Below, piece by piece: positions 7,834 through 17,845 of a DNA stretch of 64,000 nucleotides (positions within the stretch are counted from its first letter, which is position 1; every line of letters begins with the position of its first letter). The stretch lies in assembly GCA_032622095.1 (NCBI GenBank), contig CP136069.1:159331043-159395042 (forward strand), written 5' to 3'. Both the position numbers and the translations under genes were made by a program. Under the pieces are notes generated by a model, which saw only the letters and a list, made by a program, of their open reading frames with translations, was not told the DNA's origin and ran no database searches. Source of the stretch: Siphonodentalium dalli. Lineage: Eukaryota; Mollusca; Scaphopoda; Gadilida; Siphonodentaliidae.

Positions 7834-8480
7834 GTCATATCAATATCTACTTATTACATAAATAAGTTAATAATTAGTATCATTATGTCCAATGTTTTAG
7901 AAAAAGAAAAAATGGGAATAAACCATTCCACCCATAAAAAGGATATTGCTAAATTAATTAGTGAGACAGAATGAACCATTATGAGATATATGAAATTCAG
8001 ATAAACATTCTTAAGTTTTTGAACAGTTTTTAAAGATCATTTATTTTATAACATAACGATGGTAGGGGGGGGGCGGGGCGCAATCGGCACAGTATAGTTT
8101 TTTTTTTTTTTTTTTTTTTTTTACACCAGTGCTTTGTTTTACTAACGCAAATGTATTTTTGAATGAGCTTTGCGTTCACCAATATATAATAGTATATTAT
8201 ACTGATAATTTCATAATTTGAAGTTATTACGGTGAAGTTTCCAACCGCTGCCAAAATATGAAAAGGTGAGTGTCGAGTTGACTGGGTAGACCCCGACCCC
8301 GCCAGCCCGAGGACTGACGCAGCCGAGAAGTTCAGATGCTTCAGGCTCATATGAAGTGAGTGTGGTGGTGCTCAGGCACCGATGTACTCAGATTTTCCAC
8401 CCAGCTGCGGCTCACCCGATAAACGTTCCCATTCTTTGGTAATATATATTAAAGCAAAGGTGTTGTGCAATACCCGATAG
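7834..8480. other. Unit segment without recognisable gene
   Basis: 7834-8064 is AT-rich with no feature. The G and T tracts follow. A GC-richer patch at about 8270-8345 contributes a minus-strand frame ending in a lysine run that is only the poly(T) tract read in reverse, so I do not call it a gene. A small inverted repeat GGTGC-TCAG-GCACC sits at 8367-8380. Confidence 0.45.
8065..8122. repeat. Variable G-run and poly(T) tract
   Basis: A G9 run (8065-8073) is followed by CGGGGCGCAATCGGCACAG and then T25 (8098-8122). On the minus strand the T tract is a poly(A) preceded by 'GCACTGGTGT', which might mark the tail of an old retrosequence. G-run lengths in copies 1-12 are 9, 9, 7, 8, 10, 9, 13, 11, 9, 9, 9 and 10. 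These account for much of the difference in unit length. Confidence 0.85.
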
Positions 8481-8716
8481 TTAAAACACGATCACCGGGC
8501 AAAGAGGGAATACTCTAAGTTTCACAGTGATACAGAATGAAACATTTACCAGAGACGTGACCACAAATCGATGGTGGAGTTGTTTAAGTGGATTTACTGC
8601 GATCCCAACTTCCAAACAGGCCATATATAGCCGGTCTTCCAAAACTGAGTTCCACTCAGCTGTCAACATGTACCCATCACTAAACTTCTTATCCAAAGTG
8701 TATTCTCCTGGAAAAT
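8481..8716 (-). other. Doubtful minus-strand open segment
   Basis: An open frame of about 78 codons (residues such as DKKFSDGYMLTAEWNSVLED) has no ATG. It begins next to a possible acceptor, 'ACATTTTCCAG', at about 8716. I do not recognise the product. Its length is not significant for AT-rich DNA in six frames. An overlapping plus-strand frame at 8527-8778 is equally unconvincing. Copies 11 and 12 share a 1-bp deletion inside this segment (a CC to C change near 58652), which breaks the frame and argues against constraint. Confidence 0.15.
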
Positions 8717-8961
8717 GTCATCCAGTAATTACATTCAGTACCATAAGCAGTAGAATCAGGGAGCTAAATGTGTTCTAGAGTCGGGGAGCGAGTACACCGT
8801 GGAACCCTAAAGGTGAAGGTAACTGAAGAATGACCTTCACCTGATACATGCGACACGTTATTAAAGGATGACATCGCGTTTATTTGATTTGTACATAATA
8901 TCTAAATAATTTAAACTGGTGAATGAATGGGGGAACGGATTTTTGTGAGCGGGAAATGTAT
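8717..8961. other. Unit segment with hairpin, no gene seen
   Basis: Apart from the hairpin at 8811-8842 and a minus-strand AATAAA at 8879-8884, nothing recognisable is present. The hexamer lies about 80 bases after the stop of the minus-strand frame ending at 8962, a plausible poly(A)-signal distance, but hexamers are frequent in such AT-rich DNA. Confidence 0.35.
8811..8842. repeat. 10-bp-stem hairpin AGGTGAAGGT/ACCTTCACCT
   Basis: Perfect 10-bp arms enclose a 12-base loop (AACTGAAGAATG). In macrosatellite copy 5 this hairpin has undergone a 28-bp tandem duplication. It is conserved in every other copy. Confidence 0.85.
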
Positions 8962-9213
8962 TTAACTAGCTGTTGTAGATCTGGGTTTTTCCAGATCAAA
9001 TTTGGCTGTGAGATAGCCCTGTCGTACACTTGGGGATTTATTTTTAAAAGTAAACACATGACCTATGATTTTTCTTGCATTTTCGTGATCAACTGGTGTC
9101 AATATAGCTGGGTAAACATCACTGGTATGGCCTGTAGGCTTCAATTCAGCGAATTTGGCCGAAACGTTAACACTGTCGCCTATGGGAAACCATTTAGTTC
9201 CGTGATTCCATAA
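8962..9213 (-). other. Candidate coding remnant, possible OB-fold-like strand pattern
   Basis: An 83-codon minus-strand frame (full in copies 6-10, for example 34015-34266) has balanced composition and alternating hydrophobic strands. It includes 'FPIGDSVNVSAKFAELKP' and, about ten residues later, 'YPAILTPVDHEN'. The spacing G-x-S-x-NV-x8-KP..D-x5-L-x-x-VD-x-x-N loosely recalls the first strands of the POT1 N-terminal OB fold as I remember it. A frame of this length can arise by chance here, and no start codon or proven splice site exists. The plus-strand frame over the same bases (8923-9213) is cysteine- and aromatic-rich and reads like an antisense shadow. Confidence 0.2.
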
Positions 9214-9371
9214 GCAGTGGAGACTACACTCGATTCACGGTGAAATCTAAAATAGTCACTGGCTCGTATATTCTGCAAACAATTCGGGTGAAGTTTAATA
9301 AGGCTGAAATGGTCACTGTCACCCCTTTCTTTCAGTTGGGTACACAGCTTTTTTATGCCACTTGTTTCTAA
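9180..9371 (-). other. Candidate coding remnant with RFHR motif
   Basis: A 63-codon frame without ATG opens after a stop at 9372-9374 and ends at TAG 9180-9182. Residues about 27-45 read 'LHPNCLQNIRASDYFRFHR' and about 55-62 'GITELNGF'. In POT1-type OB folds an '(L)P.i..GDi.RFHR' strand is followed by 'G(I)T..GF', so the resemblance is suggestive. It overlaps the preceding candidate in another frame, so a broken gene with a frameshift is possible, or both may be chance. Upstream in the same frame, beyond the stop, 'FVKVTTLTD' continues the theme. Alleles in the array change two residues here (ES/DA) and Tyr/Cys without breaking the frame. Confidence 0.2.
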
Positions 9372-9757
9372 TTATAGAAATTTGATGTCCGTTAGCGTGG
9401 TAACTTTGACAAACGCCAACGAACCTCACCTCATTCGAAATCAAGGATATGTGTTATTAGCTACCACAAAAAAAATTAAACTAGACAATGTAGATCTCAG
9501 TTATTCACAAAATTCATCTCTGACTGGAACCAATCGATAAAAAATCACCATGGTTGTATTGCGCCAAGTAACTGACGACTTTTGAAGTAAATAATTTTTT
9601 TAATCGCGCTTTTTTCCTCGAAGAAATATACAGGTATATTGACTATTGACTAAATAATGGATGTACAGAAATGAAAAAAATAATGCAAACATCTAAACAT
9701 TGTTTTTTTGGGAGCGTTTCTCCATAAGAAGTTACTTACTACAGTATGTTCTGATTT
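9372..9757. other. Unit segment without recognisable gene
   Basis: A 61-codon plus-strand frame (9355-9540) has no recognised motif. On the minus strand, a short ATG frame (about 9822 down to 9736) ends at a good donor-like GTAAGTAA, but no partner exon can be shown. The rest is AT-rich with several A and T runs. Confidence 0.35.
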
Positions 9758-9776
9758 ACATGGGTTTTACCCATGT
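9758..9776. repeat. Hairpin ACATGGGT-TTT-ACCCATGT
   Basis: A perfect 8-bp stem with a 3-base loop. Its sequence echoes the 'TTTACATGG' words of the TTTACC-rich block about 3.3 kb earlier in the unit. Confidence 0.75.
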
Positions 9777-9849
9777 ATGTTCTTTTTCGATCACCGGCAT
9801 TTGATGAGAGTAAAGTGGCGTACACCATGTCTTTACTTGCCTTTTAAAT

Positions 9850-10557
9850 TCGTTTAAAAACATGGCTGCCAGCAGCCATCTTGTATTTCAAATTGAATCC
9901 ATCGGCACACCCTGCAGTCCGCATATATGTAAGGAATGATAGGCATGATTAGGATTAAATTAAAGCTGTCAAATTTGAACGATTTTCGATTAAATACATG
10001 GCCACCGGCAGCCATCTTGTATTTTACTTTTTGCATGACTAAATCCTAGATTTGGCACACCCTACAGACCAAATCCCTCATCTGGTCGTCACCAAACTTC
10101 ATAAGGATCTCCATGGTGATCTGTCGATGGGAGCCAATGATGTTTTCAGAAATTTGTTAAAAAACATGCCCACCAACGGCCATTTTTGATTTTTACTCTT
10201 TGCATGACTAAATCCTTCGGCACTACTTGTAGGCGTCATCCGATCATCTGACACAAAACTTCATAAGGATCTTCAGGGTGACCTCTAAATGGGAGCCAAA
10301 GATATTTTCCGAATTTAGTTTTAAAAAAAAACATGGTGGCAGTGGTCATCTTGGATTTTACTCTTTTCATGACTAAAATGATTTGGCACACCCTACATGC
10401 CACATCCCTCATCTTTCACACAAACTGCATATGGTTCGTTGGTTTGACCTCTAGATGGAAGCTGTCCAATTCCTCCGAAATTTGTTACAAAACATGGGCG
10501 ACTGGAGCCATCTTGGATTTCACATTTGAATCCATTGGCACACCCTGCAGTCCACAT
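9850..10557. repeat. Degenerate ~165-bp repeats spanning a unit junction
   Basis: Here the block cut by the gap in copy 1 is complete. Five anchors occur at about 9860, 9996, 10164, 10331 and 10492, spaced 136, 168, 167 and 161 bp. The first carries the cleanest palindromic seed, ATGGCTGC-CA-GCAGCCAT. The block ends where the next MITE begins (10561). Its continuity across the chosen unit boundary shows that the unit phase used here is not biological. Confidence 0.8.
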
Positions 10558-10560
10558 TTA

Positions 10561-11208
10561 GGTAGCAGTACACGATTTCACGGGTTGTAGGGGGTCTGAA
10601 AAATAGAAAAATAAGTATCTGGGGGGCATAACAGCCAGTATAGCCTGTGTTAAATGTGTATTTACTGGTTTGAAGGTTTAATTATTTTACAAAACTGGGA
10701 AAGTTCTCAAAAAAGTGAAAAATTTGGATACGCAACAGGGTTTTCGTATTCAGTGGAGGCCAACTCTGTGTTATTGGTTACAGGAAAATAGCCCGATTTC
10801 TCTCCCCTGAATTCTGTCATCTGGGCTCGCAAGACATTTTTTTCAAATTGATACGATAACTTTTTTTCTATTTCAAATATTTCTCAGCTCTAACATAGCT
10901 CTATCAGGTGGAAGAAGCTTATTTACTTATATTCGCTCTATCGTGGTCTGTTTTGGGGTTGAAAATGGTCAATTTGAGTCCAAAAATGGGTAAAATTGAG
11001 CGTTTTGTGTGTGCAAACCAAGGGGCATAACTCAATAACAAATTGTACGAAGAAGCTAAAGTACAGACAAGTGATTACACCTAAAATTTCTGTAGAAATT
11101 AAAACATGCTTGATGGGACCTATGCCAAAGATAATGGTTCAGCATTGATTTGAAGTACAGTACCCCCTCCCAGGTTGGCAAAATTGCTGGAAATCGTGTA
11201 CTGCTACC
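10561..11208. mobile_element. MITE-like element, copy 2
   Basis: Both 19-bp inverted repeats and both flanking TTA triplets are intact. Confidence 0.8.
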
Positions 11209-12542
11209 TTAGTGGAGAAATGTTTGAAATGAAATTAATTTCATTTACACAATACAATCCATTTACTGAAACTTTTGACTTTCTTTATCATTCTATTGAC
11301 TGCTCAGCATAAACTTATTAACGCCTTCCCACGTTGAGCTACAGTGTCATTGACACTTTCATTTACATGGGTGTAAATGGCTTTTACCAGAGTTTATCAT
11401 TGTTAACCTGACTTTACCATGATTTACTTGAATTTATAAGTGTATTTACATGGCTTTTACCAGAGTGAGTTTACCATGCCTTTACTTGGAATCTACAAGG
11501 GTATGTTTTTATTGTAAACCTGACTTTACCACATTTTACCAGAGTATAGAGCCTGGTAAATCTGGCTTTTACCAGAGTTTTGGTCCGTTATCGCGATAAC
11601 TTGAACAACAAACGTCAACCAATTTCATCCATATTTGGTATATATGGAGTTGTTACAACAATAGCTCGAACAAGTTCGAAAACCAGATTCGTCCGATCCG
11701 TTTACCTCAGTATATACGGCCCTTAGTTTCTTAGCTCTCTAGTTTTATAACCATTAGCGCGAAAACTTGAAAAAAAGTTAATGTCAACCACACATGCACG
11801 GGGGGATCGATCGAAGGCCGCTCCCAGCAATCGGGAGCTGCTCCGAGCCGCCAACGAGGCACTTCGAGTTTTTGAGTAATTTATGCAGACAGGAATTTAG
11901 AACACCGCACTAAACCAAAGATTCCGCACAAACGGAGAGGTATGTATTATCTGTTTTAGGATTGCCCACCCATGACTAAAACACCGGCACTGTTGACAAA
12001 ACATCCATTATTTTGCACTGAAAAATACACTATACTTGCTATTTACGATTAAATGTACCTGAAGTCAAATATTACCCCAAGCCGCCCCAGAAATTGTAGC
12101 CCAAAATTCCCCAGAATAAACGGGATCGGTGGTGTAGCGATGATTTGCCAACGAGGCTGAACGGTGATAGTCAACGAGGCCCCTCCGAGTGACTAACACA
12201 GGAGTACGATTATCAAAATGGAGTTATACGTTTTGGTATATAAAATGGCACTGCTTTAGCCCGAGTTTTTCTGACTCGCAAATGCTATGCTTCTTGCCGA
12301 CTCAAAACAGGCATGCATGGACCCTGCAATAATGAATGTTTACTGATCTACAGTCTTTTCCAAAGATTCCAATAGAATAGAATAGAATATGTATTGCAAT
12401 ACACCAATTATATAGGTAGTTGAAAGTTACATAATGATTAAACATGTAAAAACACAAAATGAAATATACATTGCGTTTAATAAATGTTATATGCGAAGCA
12501 TCATCATTCGAAAACCGTGTCAGGTTTTCTCTGCAAAGTTAC

Positions 12543-12839
12543 TCAGTTTTCAAAAACCCCCTTCTGAGAAAGCAACAACCGGATCATGTTACATAGGGTA
12601 TTTATAATCTTTACATCATCATTTCTCATAATATTTTGAAATTTTTCACTGTCACTCATTTTCGAAAATTCATAGTCATAATCTTCAATATCTCGATATA
12701 GTATTTGTCTTAGATCGGAGTATTCACTACACGCAATAACAAAATGCATTTCAGTTTCAACACCTGTGGATCGCACATTGTGAATAATACTATGGGATAA
12801 CGATTGTGCGGCCATTTTAAAGATATACTGAACTAACAA
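12543..12839 (-). pseudogene. LINE RT C-terminal remnant, copy 2
   Basis: Encodes the same 98 residues as copy 1, including the HFVIAC (H-x4-C) motif. Confidence 0.65.
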
Positions 12840-15566
12840 GTCATATCAATATCTACTTATTACATAAATAAGTTAATAATTAGTATCATTATGTCCAATG
12901 TTTTAGAAAAAGAAAAAATGGGAATAAACCATTCCACCCATAAAAAGGATATTGCTAAATTAATTAGTGAGACAGAATGAACCATTATGAGATATATGAA
13001 ATTCAGATAAACATTCTTAAGTTTTTGAACAGTTTTTAAAGATCATTTATTTTATAACATAACGATGGTAGGGGGGGGGCGGGGCGCAATCGGCACAGTA
13101 TAGTTTTTTTTTTTTTTTTTTTTTTTTTACACCAGTGCTTTGTTTTACTAACGCAAATGTATTTTTGAATGAGCTTTGCGTTCACCAATATATAATAGTA
13201 TATTATACTGATAATTTCATAATTTGAAGTTATTACGGTGAAGTTTCCAACCGCTGCCAAAATATGAAAAGGTGAGTGTCGAGTTGACTGGGTAGACCCC
13301 GACCCCGCCAGCCCGAGGACTGACGCAGCCGAGAAGTTCAGATGCTTCAGGCTCATATGAAGTGAGTGTGGTGGTGCTCAGGCACCGATGTACTCAGATT
13401 TTCCACCCAGCTGCGGCTCACCCGATAAACGTTCCCATTCTTTGGTAATATATATTAAAGCAAAGGTGTTGTGCAATACCCGATAGTTAAAACACGATCA
13501 CCGGGCAAAGAGGGAATACTCTAAGTTTCACAGTGATACAGAATGAAACATTTACCAGAGACGTGACCACAAATCGATGGTGGAGTTGTTTAAGTGGATT
13601 TACTGCGATCCCAACTTCCAAACAGGCCATATATAGCCGGTCTTCCAAAACTGAGTTCCACTCAGCTGTCAACATGTACCCATCACTAAACTTCTTATCC
13701 AAAGTGTATTCTCCTGGAAAATGTCATCCAGTAATTACATTCAGTACCATAAGCAGTAGAATCAGGGAGCTAAATGTGTTCTAGAGTCGGGGAGCGAGTA
13801 CACCGTGGAACCCTAAAGGTGAAGGTAACTGAAGAATGACCTTCACCTGATACATGCGACACGTTATTAAAGGATGACATCGCGTTTATTTGATTTGTAC
13901 ATAATATCTAAATAATTTAAACTGGTGAATGAATGGGGGAACGGATTTTTGTGAGCGGGAAATGTATTTAACTAGCTGTTGTAGATCTGGGTTTTTCCAG
14001 ATCAAATTTGGCTGTGAGATAGCCCTGTCGTACACTTGGGGATTTATTTTTAAAAGTAAACACATGACCTATGATTTTTCTTGCATTTTCGTGATCAACT
14101 GGTGTCAATATAGCTGGGTAAACATCACTGGTATGGCCTGTAGGCTTCAATTCAGCGAATTTGGCCGAAACGTTAACACTGTCGCCTATGGGAAACCATT
14201 TAGTTCCGTGATTCCATAAGCAGTGGAGACTACACTCGATTCACGGTGAAATCTAAAATAGTCACTGGCTCGTATATTCTGCAAACAATTCGGGTGAAGT
14301 TTAATAAGGCTGAAATGGTCACTGTCACCCCTTTCTTTCAGTTGGGTACACAGCTTTTTTATGCCACTTGTTTCTAATTATAGAAATTTGATGTCCGTTA
14401 GCGTGGTAACTTTGACAAACGCCAACGAACCTCACCTCATTCGAAATCAAGGATATGTGTTATTAGCTACCACAAAAAAAATTAAACTAGACAATGTAGA
14501 TCTCAGTTATTCACAAAATTCATCTCTGACTGGAACCAATCGATAAAAAATCACCATGGTTGTATTGCGCCAAGTAACTGACGACTTTTGAAGTAAATAA
14601 TTTTTTTAATCGCGCTTTTTTCCTCGAAGAAATATACAGGTATATTGACTATTGACTAAATAATGGATGTACAGAAATGAAAAAAATAATGCAAACATCT
14701 AAACATTGTTTTTTTGGGAGCGTTTCTCCATAAGAAGTTACTTACTACAGTATGTTCTGATTTACATGGGTTTTACCCATGTATGTTCTTTTTCGATCAC
14801 CGGCATTTGATGAGAGTAAAGTGGCGTACACCATGTCTTTACTTGCCTTTTAAATTCGTTTAAAAACATGGCTGCCAGCAGCCATCTTGTATTTCAAATT
14901 GAATCCATCGGCACACCCTGCAGTCCGCATATATGTAAGGAATGATAGGCATGATTAGGATTAAATTAAAGCTGTCAAATTTGAACGATTTTCGATTAAA
15001 TACATGGCCACCGGCAGCCATCTTGTATTTTACTTTTTGCATGACTAAATCCTAGATTTGGCACACCCTACAGACCAAATCCCTCATCTGGTCGTCACCA
15101 AACTTCATAAGGATCTCCATGGTGATCTGTCGATGGGAGCCAATGATGTTTTCAGAAATTTGTTAAAAAACATGCCCACCAACGGCCATTTTTGATTTTT
15201 ACTCTTTGCATGACTAAATCCTTCGGCACTACTTGTAGGCGTCATCCGATCATCTGACACAAAACTTCATAAGGATCTTCAGGGTGACCTCTAAATGGGA
15301 GCCAAAGATATTTTCCGAATTTAGTTTTAAAAAAAAACATGGTGGCAGTGGTCATCTTGGATTTTACTCTTTTCATGACTAAAATGATTTGGCACACCCT
15401 ACATGCCACATCCCTCATCTTTCACACAAACTGCATATGGTTCGTTGGTTTGACCTCTAGATGGAAGCTGTCCAATTCCTCCGAAATTTGTTACAAAACA
15501 TGGGCGACTGGAGCCATCTTGGATTTCACATTTGAATCCATTGGCACACCCTGCAGTCCACATTTA

Positions 15567-16214
15567 GGTAGCAGTACACGATTTCACGGGTTGTAGGGGG
15601 TCTGAAAAATAGAAAAATAAGTATCTGGGGGGCATAACAGCCAGTATAGCCTGTGTTAAATGTGTATTTACTGGTTTGAAGGTTTAATTATTTTACAAAA
15701 CTGGGAAAGTTCTCAAAAAAGTGAAAAATTTGGATACGCAACAGGGTTTTCGTATTCAGTGGAGGCCAACTCTGTGTTATTGGTTACAGGAAAATAGCCC
15801 GATTTCTCTCCCCTGAATTCTGTCATCTGGGCTCGCAAGACATTTTTTTCAAATTGATACGATAACTTTTTTTCTATTTCAAATATTTCTCAGCTCTAAC
15901 ATAGCTCTATCAGGTGGAAGAAGCTTATTTACTTATATTCGCTCTATCGTGGTCTGTTTTGGGGTTGAAAATGGTCAATTTGAGTCCAAAAATGGGTAAA
16001 ATTGAGCGTTTTGTGTGTGCAAACCAAGGGGCATAACTCAATAACAAATTGTACGAAGAAGCTAAAGTACAGACAAGTGATTACACCTAAAATTTCTGTA
16101 GAAATTAAAACATGCTTGATGGGACCTATGCCAAAGATAATGGTTCAGCATTGATTTGAAGTACAGTACCCCCTCCCAGGTTGGCAAAATTGCTGGAAAT
16201 CGTGTACTGCTACC
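15567..16214. mobile_element. MITE-like element, copy 3
   Basis: Complete, with intact ends and TTA flanks at 15564-15566 and 16215-16217. Confidence 0.8.
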
Positions 16215-17548
16215 TTAGTGGAGAAATGTTTGAAATGAAATTAATTTCATTTACACAATACAATCCATTTACTGAAACTTTTGACTTTCTTTATCATTCT
16301 ATTGACTGCTCAGCATAAACTTATTAACGCCTTCCCACGTTGAGCTACAGTGTCATTGACACTTTCATTTACATGGGTGTAAATGGCTTTTACCAGAGTT
16401 TATCATTGTTAACCTGACTTTACCATGATTTACTTGAATTTATAAGTGTATTTACATGGCTTTTACCAGAGTGAGTTTACCATGCCTTTACTTGGAATCT
16501 ACAAGGGTATGTTTTTATTGTAAACCTGACTTTACCACATTTTACCAGAGTATAGAGCCTGGTAAATCTGGCTTTTACCAGAGTTTTGGTCCGTTATCGC
16601 GATAACTTGAACAACAAACGTCAACCAATTTCATCCATATTTGGTATATATGGAGTTGTTACAACAATAGCTCGAACAAGTTCGAAAACCAGATTCGTCC
16701 GATCCGTTTACCTCAGTATATACGGCCCTTAGTTTCTTAGCTCTCTAGTTTTATAACCATTAGCGCGAAAACTTTAAAAAAAGTTAATGTCAACCACACA
16801 TGCACGGGGGGATCGATCGAAGGCCGCTCCCAGCAATCGGGAGCTGCTCCGAGCCGCCAACGAGGCACTTCGAGTTTTTGAGTAATTTATGCAGACAGGA
16901 ATTTAGAACACCGCACTAAACCAAAGATTCCGCACAAACGGAGAGGTATGTATTATCTGTTTTAGGATTGCCCACCCATGACTAAAACACCGGCACTGTT
17001 GACAAAACATCCATTATTTTGCACTGAAAAATACACTATACTTGCTATTTACGATTAAATGTACCTGAAGTCAAATATTACCCCAAGCCGCCCCAGAAAT
17101 TGTAGCCCAAAATTCCCCAGAATAAACGGGATCGGTGGTGTAGCGATGATTTGCCAACGAGGCTGAACGGTGATAGTCAACGAGGCCCCTCCGAGTGACT
17201 AACACAGGAGTACGATTATCAAAATGGAGTTATACGTTTTGGTATATAAAATGGCACTGCTTTAGCCCGAGTTTTTCTGACTCGCAAATGCTATGCTTCT
17301 TGCCGACTCAAAACAGGCATGCATGGACCCTGCAATAATGAATGTTTACTGATCTACAGTCTTTTCCAAAGATTCCAATAGAATAGAATAGAATATGTAT
17401 TGCAATACACCAATTATATAGGTAGTTGAAAGTTACATAATGATTAAACATGTAAAAACACAAAATGAAATATACATTGCGTTTAATAAATGTTATATGC
17501 GAAGCATCATCATTCGAAAACCGTGTCAGGTTTTCTCTGCAAAGTTAC

Positions 17549-17845
17549 TCAGTTTTCAAAAACCCCCTTCTGAGAAAGCAACAACCGGATCATGTTACAT
17601 AGGGTATTTATAATCTTTACATCATCATTTCTCATAATATTTTGAAATTTTTCACTGTCACTCATTTTCGAAAATTCATAGTCATAATCTTCAATATCTC
17701 GATATAGTATTTGTCTTAGATCGGAGTATTCACTACACGCAATAACAAAATGCATTTCAGTTTCAACACCTGTGGATCGCACATTGTGAATAATACTATG
17801 GGATAACGATTGTGCGGCCATTTTAAAGATATACTGAACTAACAA
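17549..17845 (-). pseudogene. LINE RT C-terminal remnant, copy 3
   Basis: Same 98-residue frame as in copy 1; no change visible. Confidence 0.65.

Larger units (their letters stand above)
4890..9895 (+). repeat. Macrosatellite unit, copy 1 (5006 bp)
   Basis: The first base after the gap, in 'AATCCATCGGCACACC', recurs at 9896, 14902, 19898 and so on, which defines a head-to-tail array. This copy is described in detail by the sub-features below; all other copies carry the same parts at the same offsets. It has type-A alleles at offset 4321 (T at 9211) and 4343 (AT at 9233-9234), a G9 run and a T25 run. The unit phase is arbitrary because the left edge is the assembly gap. Confidence 0.97.
9896..14901 (+). 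repeat. Macrosatellite unit, copy 2 (5006 bp)
   Basis: Same length as copy 1 and apparently almost identical; G9 and T25 runs; type-A alleles at the offset-4321 and 4343 sites. Confidence 0.97.

Noticed and set aside
8030-8350. 106-codon minus-strand frame repeated in most units
   Set aside because: Its lysine run is the poly(T) tract in reverse, and its C-terminus changes frame from copy to copy with homopolymer length.
8923-9213. 96-codon plus-strand frame rich in Cys and aromatic residues
   Set aside because: Composition is typical of an antisense shadow, and the opposite strand reads more like protein.
4890-9895. LTR retrotransposon or Helitron as the whole 5-kb unit
   Set aside because: No long direct repeats within a unit, no primer-binding site and no integrase, protease or Rep/helicase motifs were seen.
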